The position numbers and the translations under genes were made by a program. From Gibbula magus (taxonomy: Eukaryota > Mollusca > Gastropoda > Trochida > Trochidae): a stretch of 64,000 nucleotides of DNA. The stretch lies in contig OW388296.1 of assembly GCA_936450465.1 (NCBI GenBank), positions 54,054,431 to 54,118,430 of the forward strand, read 5' to 3'. This document shows positions 22,530-34,272 of the stretch, one piece after another. The notes beneath the pieces are model-generated. The model searched no databases, was not told where the DNA came from, and saw only the letters and a program-made list of their open reading frames with translations. The first letter of the stretch is position 1, and every line of letters begins with the position of its first letter.

Positions 22530-23265
22530 ACGATAAAGCGATAAAGCGATATAGTCACACGACAAAGCGATAAGGCTGCACGACAAAGCAATAGAGCAAC
22601 ACGACAAAGCGATAACGCCGCACGACAAAGCGATAACGCCGCACGACAAAGTGATAACGCCGCACGACAAAGCGATAGTGTCGCATGACAAAGCGATAAC
22701 GCCGCCGACAAAGCGATAAGGCTGTACGACAAAGCGATATAACAACGCGCTAAAGCAATAATAACAGCACGATAAAGCGAAAGAGCGATAAAGCGAAAGA
22801 GCGATAAAGCGATAGAGCGATAGAGCGATAAAGCGATAATAACAGCGCGATAAAGCGAAAGAGCGATAAAGCGAAAGAGCGATAAAGCGAAAGAGCGATA
22901 AAGCGATAATAACAGCGCGATAAAGCGATAATAACAGCGCGATAAAGCGAAAGAGCGATAATGCGAAAAAGCGAAAGAGCGATAAAGCGATAAAGCGAAA
23001 GAGCGATAAAGCGATAAAGCGAAAGAGCGATAAAGCGATAAAGCGATAAAGCGAAAGAGCGATAAAGCGATAAAGCGATAAAGCGATAAAGCGAAAGAGC
23101 GATAAAGCGATAAAGCGAAAGAGCGATAAAGCGATAAAGCGAAAGAGCGATAAAGCGATAAAGCGAAAGAGCGATAAAGCGATAAAGCGAAAGAGCGATA
23201 AAGCGAAAGAGCGATAAAGCAAAAGAGCGATAAAGCGATAAAGCGAAAGAGCGATAAAGCGAAAT
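22530..23265 (+). repeat. bipartite minisatellite array 3
   Basis: To about 22740 the array has 21-bp units with CACGACAAAGCGATA cores. From there to 23265 it is a regular 8/16-bp repeat of CGATAAAG and CGAAAGAG. Long minus-strand frames of 184 and 246 codons across it are repeat artefacts. Confidence 0.9.
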
Positions 23266-23512
23266 AATTGAGAAATCCATGCTAATTAAAACAGACATCT
23301 GCAACTCTAATCGATTAATTCAAACCGCTGACATGGTGTGCTTAAACCTGTACATAAATACTTTCTTAGACATACTTTAAGTGACTGGTTATTATTGATT
23401 TAATTGAGCAAAACAAAGTTTATATAAATTTAAATCGGCGCACTCTGATTTCTTTTACTTACTCTATATTTTTACTGAAAAAGCTGTCAAATATAGCTTA
23501 AAATCATTAAAT

Positions 23513-23827
23513 ATGTCTGACACTCGGCATCCCAAAAAATGTTTTTATATGATGTTAAAAGGTATAGAAAATAATAAAGTTAATTTGGCTTCGAAGTTTC
23601 CAGATTTATTGTACAGTTTGGGCTTCATCTTCCCACGTTTTTCGCATCATTTAAGAATTGAAACGGGTCGGTTTTATAATTATGTTTACAATGCGACGAC
23701 GGCTATAATTGAGTATGAAAACCATTTCCTTCTTGTGTGTTCCAAAAATTTAATCATTTGCCGGAAACTATTTGTACAAATCCAAATAAAACTAAATTTA
23801 AAATCCTCATGTCAATATCGAATGTAA
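23513..23827 (+). pseudogene. LINE ORF2 C-terminal relic, second copy
   Basis: Same start as 7872 (SDTRHPKK), with LLYSLGF, then an internal deletion leading to HHLRIETGRF and AIIEYENHFLLVC. LRIETGRF and the E-x-x-HFLL-x-C tail are hallmark LINE words; the first is missing from copy 1, so the two copies retain different parts of one ancestral ORF2. Confidence 0.7.
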
Positions 23828-24029
23828 ACTCCTCAATAATTTAGCAAGCTTTATTTTTCATGCCATGTACCAAAAATGTTAATTGAATGACTGTTGCTGT
23901 ACACATCATGTCTTGTCATATATACGATATGTAGTTACGGGCCGATGGCCTACACTTCAGAAATAAAGAATTGAAATTGATAACTTCTGATATATATTCA
24001 TCAACATAATGTAAGAAACAAGTTTGGAA

Positions 24030-24445
24030 ATATATTGTAACAACACTGGTATATTATTTAGACATTCACTAACACATCAAAGGAAATAATAAAATAATCT
24101 ATCATTATCAAAATAAAATATATAAATTTGTTTACTGGGTTACATTGTGCACATCATAACGTATAAGACACTATTAGGCTATATCACAGTAGAATATTTG
24201 TGTGACATTGTGTATTGATATGTGCGACAGGAATAACTCTAAAGGGTCTGATTCATGAAAAAGCACGTTTTGGGTAAATTTATTGAAAAGGCGAACTCCG
24301 CGCATCGCCATGAATCATTAGTATGATGGTAATAGGTTGTACGCCTTCAGTGCATAGAGCTCAGCGACATTCGAATGCGTATTTGAGGTTCCTAAATCGT
24401 CTCTTTCACACTTGAATGGCTTCATTCTGCTCACATAAAGAGATA
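24030..24445 (+). repeat. dispersed repeat R, copy 3
   Basis: Collinear with 8550-8960 with small indels (for example an extra GTATAAGACAC near 24163). Confidence 0.65.
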
Positions 24446-24669
24446 GTTTTAATCAGAAAGGAGGCCCATGGCATTATACAGTGCATAGTAGTAAAATACA
24501 TTTTCCTGACTGTTGAGGACATCCTAGTTGTTTACATCTATTTCGCTAAAGAGTTAAACAATTGAATATATTTTTCAGAACCAGGAATTCAATGTAATAT
24601 ATGGGTAAAGTCTTTCTTAAAACATTGAGAAATGAATAAATAATACAAAAGGGTATTCTGACTCAGTGA

Positions 24670-25559
24670 AAAGTATATGTTCTTGATAAAAATGAGACGT
24701 TTTGACCCTGTCGGTAGTGCTTGTAAACACATAAATTTGCAAACTGATTAATACGGAACAACCAAAGAGTCAGCTTCTATTTTTTGTTAACTTTTCTGTC
24801 AAACGTGTTTCAATTCCCATGTACTTTGGGTTTTATCCGAGCGTGGGTAATTTTCCCGTTTCATCATAATTCAACAATTATTCTTGTCGTGAAAAGGGAT
24901 TTTATTATATTTTTGGTGTGACGTTCATCACAATGATAATTGCGGACATTGAACGTCAATCATTATAACAAAATAATTTTTTGTATTAATATCATTTAGT
25001 GATTGGAGCTTAAGGGTTAATTTTCAATAACAGTCAATACTTCTTGATAAAATACTACAATGCAACACTGAGTGTTCTTTTTAAAACCCATTGAGTATGT
25101 TGTTTGAGTCACATTATGTCAAACGTAATAAATGAAGTTATTTTATCGAAAAGTACTGATTGCTGATGAATATTATAAATTTAAGGCTAGTTCATTTAGT
25201 AGTGATATTATAAAGGTGAAAGTCACGATTTATTATTGAAACCTTGACAAAGATGCGGGTTAATTGGTTAAATGTAAGTTTGGAAACTTACCCTAAATAG
25301 ACAGTCAGATGTGGGTTGGTAATATGTAATTGGTCATATAACTACTGTGCACATATAGGAAACGTATAAATTCGGCTTCTTCACGTACAAAATGCTGTTG
25401 CTCGACTTTATTTGATTAGCATACATTAAAATTTTGGCGTAAGGGAATGAATATGCAAGTCAAGTGAAATGATTTGTACTTCAGAATAAATCAGAATATC
25501 TGGTATGTCGTCATGCATGAAGGCAAGTAAATATTCCTATAAATTTTTAATGGCTCTTT
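24670..25559. other. no gene recognised; 5' flank of the BEL/Pao array
   Basis: AT-rich unique-looking DNA. No coding signal seen. The last bases before the LTR are CTCTTT followed by the AAAAT target duplication. Confidence 0.5.
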
Positions 25560-25564
25560 AAAAT

Positions 25565-26501
25565 TGTAATGGCCAAAATCCACATTTTGTTATTTTCCAT
25601 TTGATAGGTTATTTAGTTTTAAAGAATAATATTTTATTTTTCTATTTTCATCTCAAAATCCTATTTCACTCATTTTTGGATTCACCTTTTTTAAGTTCAA
25701 TAGGTTATATAAGGGAGATAACTGCTGTAGGGTTTTTTAGTCAAACAGCATGAGAAGTTCATGCAAGCACTGCTTGAAGCAGCTCTACTGTTTACAGTGG
25801 CAAAGCCATGTGGGCTAATTTTTGAGTCTAAAATAATGGTGAGTTAAACTACCTTATTATTGTTTCAAAAGCATTTATATTTGTAGGTTTATATTTTCAA
25901 GTAATTCATATATATTTAGGTCTAAATTAGTAGGATATTTGTCATAAAGTGTTTTGATAATTCATAATTTATTTACATGTGCTTTTCATGTTTTTACCTT
26001 TGTTTACCCTTTTCCCCTTACTACATTACTTTTAAATGTAATATTTCATTGAGGTTAATTTATATTAGCTCATGTAAGTATTTTGCTAGGGTTTTAGTAT
26101 ATTGTTCTCTAATTTAAGAAACTTTGTAAATTATTACTGAATATGTGCATAAGGCACTTAACTTACACAAGGTTTGTTAATGTTTCAGTCAATCTGTATT
26201 TCCTTGAAGAACATAAGAAGGACATAATATAAGAATCAGAAAGGGAATTAAGAACATAAGATAAGAATCAGAAAAGGAACTTAAGAAGAACATAGGATAA
26301 TTAAGAAAAGGAATTAAGAACATAAGATAAGAAAGGGAACATAAGAAGAATCATAGAATATGGTATAAGAAAATGGAACAAGAGAAATAATAAGAAAATG
26401 TAAGAACTCAACATGGACAGAAGAATAAAGACAACATTCATTCATCCGATCTTGTCAATTTTATTGAAGCCACATAGCCCAAAGAAGTTAAGGAAGTTAT
26501 A
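25565..26501 (+). repeat. BEL/Pao LTR 1 (5')
   Basis: Starts TGTAATGGCC and ends GAAGTTATA. A TATA box (TATATAA, 25706-25712) and a poly(A) signal AATAAA (26424-26429) give a plausible U3-R-U5 layout. Two AAGAACATAAGATAAGAA-type runs lie near 26210-26340. By eye LTR1 has three private differences, LTR2 one and LTR3 two, so all three are over 99% identical. No convincing tRNA primer site follows; the next bases are GCATTGACATTATTGACC. Confidence 0.9.
25706..25712 (+). promoter_or_regulatory. LTR TATA box
   Basis: TATATAA followed by GGGAGATAACTGC; conserved at 36050-36056 and 57903-57909 in the other LTRs. Inferred Pol II core promoter. Confidence 0.6.
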
Positions 26502-26523
26502 GCATTGACATTATTGACCAAAG

Positions 26524-29500
26524 ATGGAAGGACAAGAAGTAAGAGAAAGAAAGCTTACAGAAAAGGGGCTCGAATATTCAATTGAGACAAAGTCAAAGAA
26601 TCTTCTCAGTTTGTATAAGAAGCTAACCAAAGAATATGAAAAGATTGAAACTTGTATGCAAGAAGGTGAAGACTCTAAAGCAAAGATAGAAGATATACGT
26701 AAGCAGTACTCAAGTTGGCTTGCACTATATGACAAGTTTTTTGTTGATAGAGATGAATATGCCCACTTGTTAGATGAACCAGGAAAGTTAAAATTTCAAG
26801 ATGAATACAAGGCGGATGATGCAACATTGCTCAGTCTAAAGAATTCTATTGAAAGGTACTTTATCAAACATGGTCCAGTTCAGAGAGGCTGTTCTAGTAA
26901 GAGCATTCATTCATCCAAGTCAGTTCATTCTAATGCCGAAGGTTCAATTGCTAATTCCATAGTAGCTGCAAAGATAGGCGAGAAGCAGAAGGAGGCAGAG
27001 TTAGTTGCTATGGCTAGTGCTCTGAAAGAGAAACAGAAATTAGACATGGAAAAGATAAAAATTAGGATGAAGGAGGAAGAACTTGACTTGCAAACTCAGA
27101 TAGAGATTTCTAAAGCTAAGTCCAAGGCCCTTAACAAGTTTGAAGCATTTTTGCCTGAAGTGAAGAAAGAAGAAGTTGATCAAGTATGGGTGGATAATAA
27201 ATTGGTTGAAAGGGAAAGATGTAGTGATATTGAAGGTGCTACTACTTTGGAATCTATTGTCAGACACTTAAGGAAACCTGTAGCTGATATCCAAAAGTTC
27301 AGCGGTAACCCCCTTGATTATCCCAAGTTCATGAGACAATTTAGAACAAAGGTAGTGACCAATTGCGAAGATGAGGATGAGAAGATGAGTTATCTGGAAC
27401 AGTTTACTGTAGGGGAGGCACATCGTGTAGTGACAGGATTTAGCTATCTTAGTGCTAGGGTAGGTTATCGAGCAGCACTCGCTGAACTAGATGAGAGGTA
27501 TGGCAATGAGGACACTCTGGCTAGTGCGTTAGTGAAGCGAGCTCTCAGTTGGCCGAACATTAGACCAGACAACCCCAAGATGTTAGATGATTTTGGAATC
27601 TTCTTGTCAGAATGTGAAAATGCAGTCAAGTCCATTCAATCTGCCCAAGTCCTTGAATATCCAGATAACTTAAGAAAGCTTATCATGAAGTTGCCAGTTT
27701 ATCACCATGAAAAATGGAGGAACATTATGTTACAGATCAAAGAGAATGGACGCACAGTTCAGTTCAAAGATTTAGTTACCTTCGTTAAACGTGAGGCAAG
27801 AAAGGCCACAGATCCCATGTACGGCAAAGATGCATTAAGGGCTACTGATTCTCAAAGGTTCACAGTTCCAAATCGCATGTCCAAACCTAAAGGATCATAC
27901 AGCACACAGACAATGGGAAACAAGTGGACCAGTCACAAAACAGACCAGACCATGAAACCTCCTCATCCCAAGTTTGAGTACAAAATGAAGCAACCTTGTC
28001 TGTATTGCGGTAATAGTTCTCATCAACTTGACCTCTGTCATAAGCTGTCTGCGAAACCATCAAGTGAAAAGCTAGCATTTGTAAGGTCACAAGGACTATG
28101 TTTCAGATGCTTAGCACAAGGTCACATGAGCAAGGACTGTCAAGTACAAGTCAGATGTAACACATGCGGAAGAAGCCACCAAACCATTTTGCACATGAAC
28201 CCAGAAACAAGCAAAAAGTTGTTGACTGCATGCACAGAAGTTGAAGACACAGAAAGTATCATAATGGAGGCCGGAGAAGGTGAAAGCACGCTAGCTATCA
28301 TTCCAGTTGTTGTCTCAAGAAATGATGGGGTGAAGACTTGTATCACTTATGCTTTTCTTGATCCAGGAAGCACAGTATCATTCTGTTCGGATTCATTGGT
28401 TAAACAACTAGGCTGCAGTGGAAGAAAACAGAAGATCACCATTGACACCATGGGAACTACACATACTTCAGAAGTGATGGCGATCAACGGACTCAAAGTT
28501 CACGATCTTGACTGCAGCAACATTGTGTCACTCCCAACAGTCTATTCAAAAGACAAGCTGCCAGTAATGAAGAGACACATCCCAACAACTGAAGACATAA
28601 CTGACTGGCCTCATCTAGCAGATCTACAGCTGAAAGAGATAGATTCTGAAGTTGGGTTACTCATAGGATGCAACGTGCCTGATGCTTATTCTCCTTTTGA
28701 AACAAGAACTGGTCCAAGTGAAAGCCCCCATGCTACTCGTACAAGACTCGGCTGGACACTATGGAATGTTATGCGACCTGGAACAAAAGAGAAAACTCAC
28801 CACCCGGTTATGAGGACAGAAGTGCTAGCATGCCAAGCTATTGACGAGCTCAAACAACTTGACAAGCTAATGATACAGTCCATGAACTTTGACTTTCCTG
28901 AAAAGACCTTACACGACAAGAAAGAAATGTCACAAGATGATAAAAGGTTTATGGAGAAGGTAACAGAGTCAATCTACTTACAAGATGGACACTACAACAT
29001 AAGCCTGCCTTTCAGAGACAAGAATCCTCAAATGCCTGACAATCAAGGACAAGCTTTGAAGAGACTGCAAGGATTAAAGAAAAGATTTGAAAAGGATGAA
29101 CAGTTCCATGACGATTACAAGAATTTCATGGAAACTATTATATCAAAGGGTTACGCAGAAGAAGTCCCAACAAGAGAAATCGAAGGCTCTCCCGGCAGAA
29201 CTTGGTACATTCCACATCACGGTGTATACCACCCAAGAAAACCATGTAAAATCAGAGTGGTATTTGACTGCACAGCGAGTAATCAAGGTGTATCTCTGAA
29301 CAGCTCCCTCTTACAAGGACCAGACCTTACAACAAGTTTGCTCGGGATACTGATGCGCTTCAGAGAGAAACCAATCGCAGTAATGGCAGACATGGAGTCA
29401 ATGTATTATCAAGTGAGAGTTCCAAAGAAAGACTGTGATTTCTTGAGGTTTATGTGGTGGCCGGATGGTAACTTTGAAGAAAAGCCTAAAGTGTTTAGGA

Positions 29501-30861
29501 TGCTCGTCCATATTTTTGGTGCCGTATCATCTGCCAGCTGTGCATCCTTCGCCTTACAACAGACTGCAAGAGATAACAAGAACTCTTATGAAAGCAAGAT
29601 AACAGACATGATTACATCCAATTTCTACGTTGACGACTGTTTGTCATCTGAAGACTCAGAAGATGAGATGGTAAAGAATGTAAAAGAAGTCACCAGTCTT
29701 TGCCAAGAAGGAGGATTCAGGTTAACTAAGTGGGTTAGCAACAGCCACCAAGTCATGAAATCAATCCCAGTTGACGAAAGAGAAAAGAATGTAAGAAACC
29801 TTGATCTAGACTTTGACTCATTGCCTTGTGAAAGAGCACTTGGAATATTCTGGTCTGTTGAGAATGATGTTCTGAGCTTCAAGATCACAGAAAAGAAAAA
29901 ACCAAGTACAAGAAGAGGAATCCTATCAATCATCGGAAGCGTCTATGATCCACTAGGAATAGCATCGCCTTTCATATTACTCGCCAAAATCTTGCTTCAG
30001 AGACTATGTAAGACACATGAATGGGATCAAGAAATAGACAGCACTTCACAGAAACAATGGAGCGACTCGCAAGCAAGTCTCCCTAAACTTCCATGCATAC
30101 AGCTGAACCGTTGCTACAACCCAATAGCATTTGGAAATGTGAAGACCTATGAACTCCACGTCTTCTCTGATGCAAGCGAACATGGATATGGAGTAGTGAT
30201 ATACCTACGACTCGCCAACGAGAGAGACAATCTCCACTGCGCCTTTGTGATAGCAAAATCAAGAGTTGCTCCCCTTAAGAAGATTACCATGCCTCGTATG
30301 GAATTAACTGCTGCCACAGTTGCAGTGAAGCTTTGCCAAGTTACACTAAAAGCACTCAAGTTGAAAGTTGACAATGTCACCTACTGGACAGACAGCATGT
30401 CTGTATTGAGATATATCCGCAATGATACGTCAAGATTTCAGACATTTGTAGCAAACAGGATTACTACTAGGGAAGGTTCGGAAGTACAACAGTGGAGATA
30501 TGTACCAACCAAGTGTAATCCAGCTGACTGTGCATCCAGGGGCCTACGTCTTGACAAACTTGCAAACTGCGAGAAGTGGCTTAATGGTCCAGAATTCTTG
30601 ATGCAGGAGGAAAGTGAGTGGCCACTACAACCCGACAATCTCACTGTCATTGCTGAAAATGACCCAGAAGTCAAGAAAATTGTCGGCATGATGAAGATAG
30701 AAGATGAAACTTCACCAGATCCCATAGACAAGCTCATCAATCACTATTCAGACTGGAGAAGACTGAAAAGAGCAGTTGCATGGTTAGTCATTCTCATTGA
30801 AACACTGAAGAATCGGACAAAAGCATCAAAGACATTCAAAGAAGTAGGCCAGGACCATTAG
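26524..30861 (+). pseudogene. BEL/Pao gag-pol, copy 1, truncated before integrase
   Basis: A 1,445-residue open frame 22 bases after LTR1. Order: coiled-coil/charged N-terminus; gag-like DUF1759-type region (~250-400); zinc knuckles near 492 (CLYCGNSSHQLDLC) and 525 (CFRCLAQGHMSKDC); aspartic protease with FLDPGST near 613; reverse transcriptase with YVDD near 1034; Pao-type linker; RNase H with FSDAS near 1213 and WTDS near 1288. The true frame ends at FKEV; GQDH-stop comes from inserted element M/A. Compared with copy 2 it has about seven substitutions and a one-codon loss, including Cys for the usual Gly in KPxKIRVVFD and Pro in EEKPKVF. Integrase lies 3.4 kb downstream, so the polyprotein is incomplete. 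Confidence 0.92.
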
Positions 30862-31639
30862 ACATAAGGTGGAACAAAATAGTAGAAAGCTGATTTTTTC
30901 TGAATACCTTAAAAATAGTGTCCTAATATCAATGGCACAAAGTTCTGCAAATTCTAGCTGGTGGCTTTTTCAAAATGGCCGCCATTTCCAAGATGGCTGC
31001 CGGCGTTTTGGTAAATTAATGAATTATTTTTATTTTTACATTTATCATGTCATGTCATATATCAAATGAAAGCGTTCTTCAAGTGCATTCCAAAACTACA
31101 TAGTTTTTTCAAAATGGGGTGATTAGTTTTTCCATTATTGGGTTTTGAAAATGTCTCCAATACCTTTTTTCGGTTTACTATTTTAAAACATAATTTCCAT
31201 GCCTAAACCATGCTTAACATGATTAATGATGATACATTAAAATCATATTACGTGTATTGATGATTAAAACATATAGAAATACATTCGTGCATTTGGAGGT
31301 TTCTGTTATAAAGTTTCCATAGTTGCATATTCCAGCTGGTGGCATTTTCCAAATGGCGGCCGTTTTTGACGGGAATTTGCTGGATTATCCACTTGTATAA
31401 TACATTTGTGCCAATCATGGCATGTAGTGTATCACAAGAAAGGCTATTACTCTTTTCAGAAATGTGCAACTCATTATTGTAGAAAGGAAATGTAGTGTAA
31501 TAATAACTATAATCCTTGCAAAATACATATATCATATATTCACAGTAAGTCACTTAAATGAAAGACTGTAGCAGTTTCCATGACATTCAGTAGCTTGAAC
31601 ACTCTAACCTAGATTTAAAACTAGTTCATTAGTTCCCAC

Positions 31640-32960
31640 AATCCGTGTCTTGCATCCACAAGCAATAATCTTCATAACTTTTACAACTTTATTGCTTTTG
31701 CTACATGTCTGTCTATGTAAGGTATGTTCTGGAAGATGTTGGAGGGAGTGATTCCAATTTGAAAGTGGAAGATCATCTAGCTCTATGGACTGATTTGAAA
31801 TACTTTTTGCATCGATGTTTGTCCAGAGACATAGATTTGCAAGAGAAATGTTTCTCAAAAACAAGTTATGTCATCCTGGGAACGTCCATGCTGATCGAAC
31901 ATATCCAAAGAATCCCTGTTTTGAGCATTGTCCAACAGGAGGGCTAGAGCTTTCTTCTTTCCTTGATTATAGAGAGTTGAGATTGTGTCACAACCAGAAG
32001 CTGCATGTGCAAACATTATATGTCTGTTGATGCCCTAAAAAACTGTTTACACATGGGATATTATCATATCCATCAAACACTACTATGGGTTCTGGACCAC
32101 AATTATTCAGTATGTGCAATATATAATGGTCACAGATCTGACCATATGTAACATCAACAAGTCAGGAAAGACAACGGAGAAGGTGACCACCATCATAGAC
32201 AAAGAGTGCATCTCTCGGTAGTTCATCCACAGAATTCACAGTGATATGAGAAGATTTGCCATTATACCATTTGTGTTTTCCTTTATCAGAGAATTTTTTT
32301 TAAATACGAGGGCGGTTGATTTGCAAACTCGTGGAGGAGATATGATTTCATTTCATTTCTGGACTAGACTTGAATCACACATGTGACTCTCATGAATAGC
32401 ATGGTTGAATTTACTTCACTTTAACCCCCCTCGCTGTGATTTGGCTACGTTAACATATATTTGATCAGTTATAGCTAATGCTGCTTTGCTTCCAACTGAA
32501 ATTGCTTGATTTGTATTTGCCGATTTTCTAGCAATAACCTCTTGCATTTTCAGTCGGTTCAAGAATATATGTTTCATAGTTTCTCGCATCTCTAGACATG
32601 CTACTCGAGCGCAAGTGTGTGTGTGTACATCACATATTGGAATGCAGCGTGGCATGGAATGGACCCATTTTAAGAAAAGTGCTATCCTTGGTGCCATGGC
32701 CAAGTGTCATATCTCCAGATAATCCCACTCCAGAATTTGTCTGTACTTGTAGGATTTGGCAGAAGACCATCTGGTCAACATAGAGGCGAGTAGACTTTGC
32801 ATGAGCAAGATGACCTGCAGCATGAAACAGTGGAACCATTTCTGTGATTGCATCAAGATGCAAATTCCAATTTCTTGTGCATTCAGCTCGGATTTAAAGT
32901 AGAATTGATACTTGCTTAACATATGCAGTCCAGAGTTTGCCTGTTCTACTCGCATTGGCA
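31640..32960 (-). pseudogene. decayed TE-associated gene with FEN/XPG-like motifs
   Basis: Across several minus-strand frames, in N-to-C order: TGKLWTAYVKQVSIL (~32940-32895), RNWNLHLDAITEMVPLFHAA then GHLAHAKSTRLYVDQM (~32880-32775), DKFWSGI (~32735), SMPRC/CD (~32650), VVFDGYDN (32083-32060), FAHAASGCDTIS...GKKALALLLD (32015-31945), LPPTS (~31735), ACGCKTR (~31665). These match, in order, an abundant uncharacterised protein family of invertebrate genomes known to me by pattern only. VVFDGY plus GCDT...GKKA-x-x-L resembles the FEN1/XPG nuclease layout (FDG near the N-region, then GCD-x-x-x-I-x-G-x-G-x-x-x-A); this functional link is my inference. Stops and frameshifts make it non-functional. 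Confidence 0.6.
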
Positions 32961-33504
32961 GAGGTTTTTACCTGTCTGAGATTTTGAACACATTCGTCAT
33001 CTATGACTGTATCAGTAGAACGTTCTGAACAGGGATAAGTGGACATTTCTGAGCAGAGTGACATCTTAATCATCCATACAAACAGATTGGACATGATGAC
33101 ATGAAGAAAGAAAATGGGCACGTTGGGATCAGGTATATGCATGACCACTTATCAGATGAATTACACAGTTGCCCATAAATCTTCCAACCCACTGCCTTCC
33201 ATGCCACCACCTATCCAATCGATCCCTTATATGACATCAGTAAATTAATACCTCCAAGGTGAATAATAATCTTGTTCAGCTTTGAAGATTTCACAATTTC
33301 AACTGCTCTGATATACAGAAGTAGATCAAATGTGATATGGCAAATGCACGCTTTTTGGCCAATTGTAGTGCAAAACACAGGTCAGAGTGGATGGTGTTGG
33401 GCGGGGAAGGATCTTGATTTACAAAAGGCAAACTAGTGATTGTACTCTTCTCATGATTGTCAACTTGGACTGCACACTATACAGAAGTGATTGTGAGATC
33501 ACCT

Positions 33505-33565
33505 CCGGTGGGAATCGAACCCGGGACCAGTAGCCCCGTAGGAATCCAGTAGGAACACTTTCATC
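33505..33565 (-). repeat. tRNA-like B-box segment inside element A
   Basis: On the minus strand CCCGGGTTCGATTCCCACCG is a perfect B-box context. It may be the head of a SINE inserted in A; no full cloverleaf is visible. An equivalent copy lies at 55400-55460. Confidence 0.4.
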
Positions 33566-34272
33566 TCACCCTGCCACATACACCCCCTCCACAAAGTCAA
33601 GCTTTTGCGAGTGAGCAAGCACCTCAGTTCGACGTACCTAGGGTGTAGTGAGCACTAGCGAGTTGCCCAGGCCCCACGTTGGGTGCCAAATTTAAAAGAA
33701 ATCACAGTAAAAGGGATAAAAGCCAGGCACTGTTGGATACTGAAGCTACAATATCATCTATAGCTGAAGCCTTCGAATTATCGACAAAACTTCAAGGATG
33801 TTCCTCTTGAATCACTAAAGCAACGCCTGTTGAGTGTGTTTCAAAACCCAATAATGGATACACTAATCGCCCGATGTGGAAAAACTATGTAGTTTTGGAA
33901 TGCACTTGAAGAACGCTTTCATTTGATATATGACATGACATGATAAATGTAAAAATAAAAATATTTTAATAATTTACCGAAACGCCGGCGGCCATCTTGG
34001 ATATGGCGGCCATTTTGAAAAAGCCACCAGCTAGAATTTGCAGAACTTTGTGCCATTGATATAAGTAAGATATTATAAAGGTCTTCAGAAAAAATCAGCT
34101 TTCTACTATTTTTTTCCGGGTTGTTCATATCTTTTGACTAATGGTCCTGGGAGTCGTTGCACAAAACAACCTTAACACTAAGGTTAACCTTAGTGCCATC
34201 TTTTAACATTGCACTAAGGCTACCTTAGTGGTTTAAGGTGAACTTAGTGTTTCATGCAACGGCACCCTGGCC

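Larger units (their letters stand above)
22481..24669 (+). repeat. composite repeat unit, copy 2
   Basis: Same edges and order as 6831-9960 but uninterrupted (2.2 kb). The minisatellite joins directly to AATTGAGAAATCCATGCTAA, which in copy 1 begins at about 7626. It therefore shows the pre-insertion state for the 9011-9795 insertion. Confidence 0.7.
30849..34150. mobile_element. long-TIR element A, full copy
   Basis: A ~3.3-kb element with ~300-bp inverted ends: 30849-31150 and 33839-34150, both starting CCAGGACCATTAG. They share AATAGTAGAAAGCTGATTTT, a TTGCAGAA/TTCTGCAA word, AATGGCCGCCAT-like words, and CCATTATTGGGTTTT at the inner edge, with clear divergence between arms. The interior carries a decayed minus-strand gene (31640-32960) and, on the right, a tRNA-like B box (33505-33560). 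I cannot place it in a named superfamily. Confidence 0.75.
30847..34272. mobile_element. MITE M, split by element A, copy 1
   Basis: M's ends are GGCCAGG at 30847 and, after A, GGGAGTCGTTGCAC near 34149, with the inverted partner GTTTCATGCAACGGCACCCT/GGCC ending at 34272. TA flanks both sides (30845-30846 and 34273-34274), suggesting a TA target. The right portion holds a perfect 20-bp palindrome CACTAAGGTTAACCTTAGTG (34176-34195). M sits in pol and A sits close to M's left end. The exact M/A border is ambiguous because both share CCTGG. Confidence 0.65.

Noticed and set aside
22482..23304. Long minus-strand frames of 184 and 246 codons (and similar at 6834-7550)
   Set aside because: They translate the 8/16/21-bp minisatellite (IALS/LYRF repeats), are open in several frames at once and have no non-repeat domain.
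26502..26523. tRNA primer-binding site after LTR1
   Set aside because: No clear complement to a tRNA 3' end (TGG...) is present in the leader, so no call is made.
33505..33565. tRNA gene
   Set aside because: Only a B-box context is visible; no acceptor or anticodon stem pairing is seen, and it lies within element A in both copies.
34238..34272. Independent integrase gene starting at 34238
   Set aside because: The apparent start is a GTG inside MITE M. Upstream residues are MITE translation, so this is the severed end of pol.
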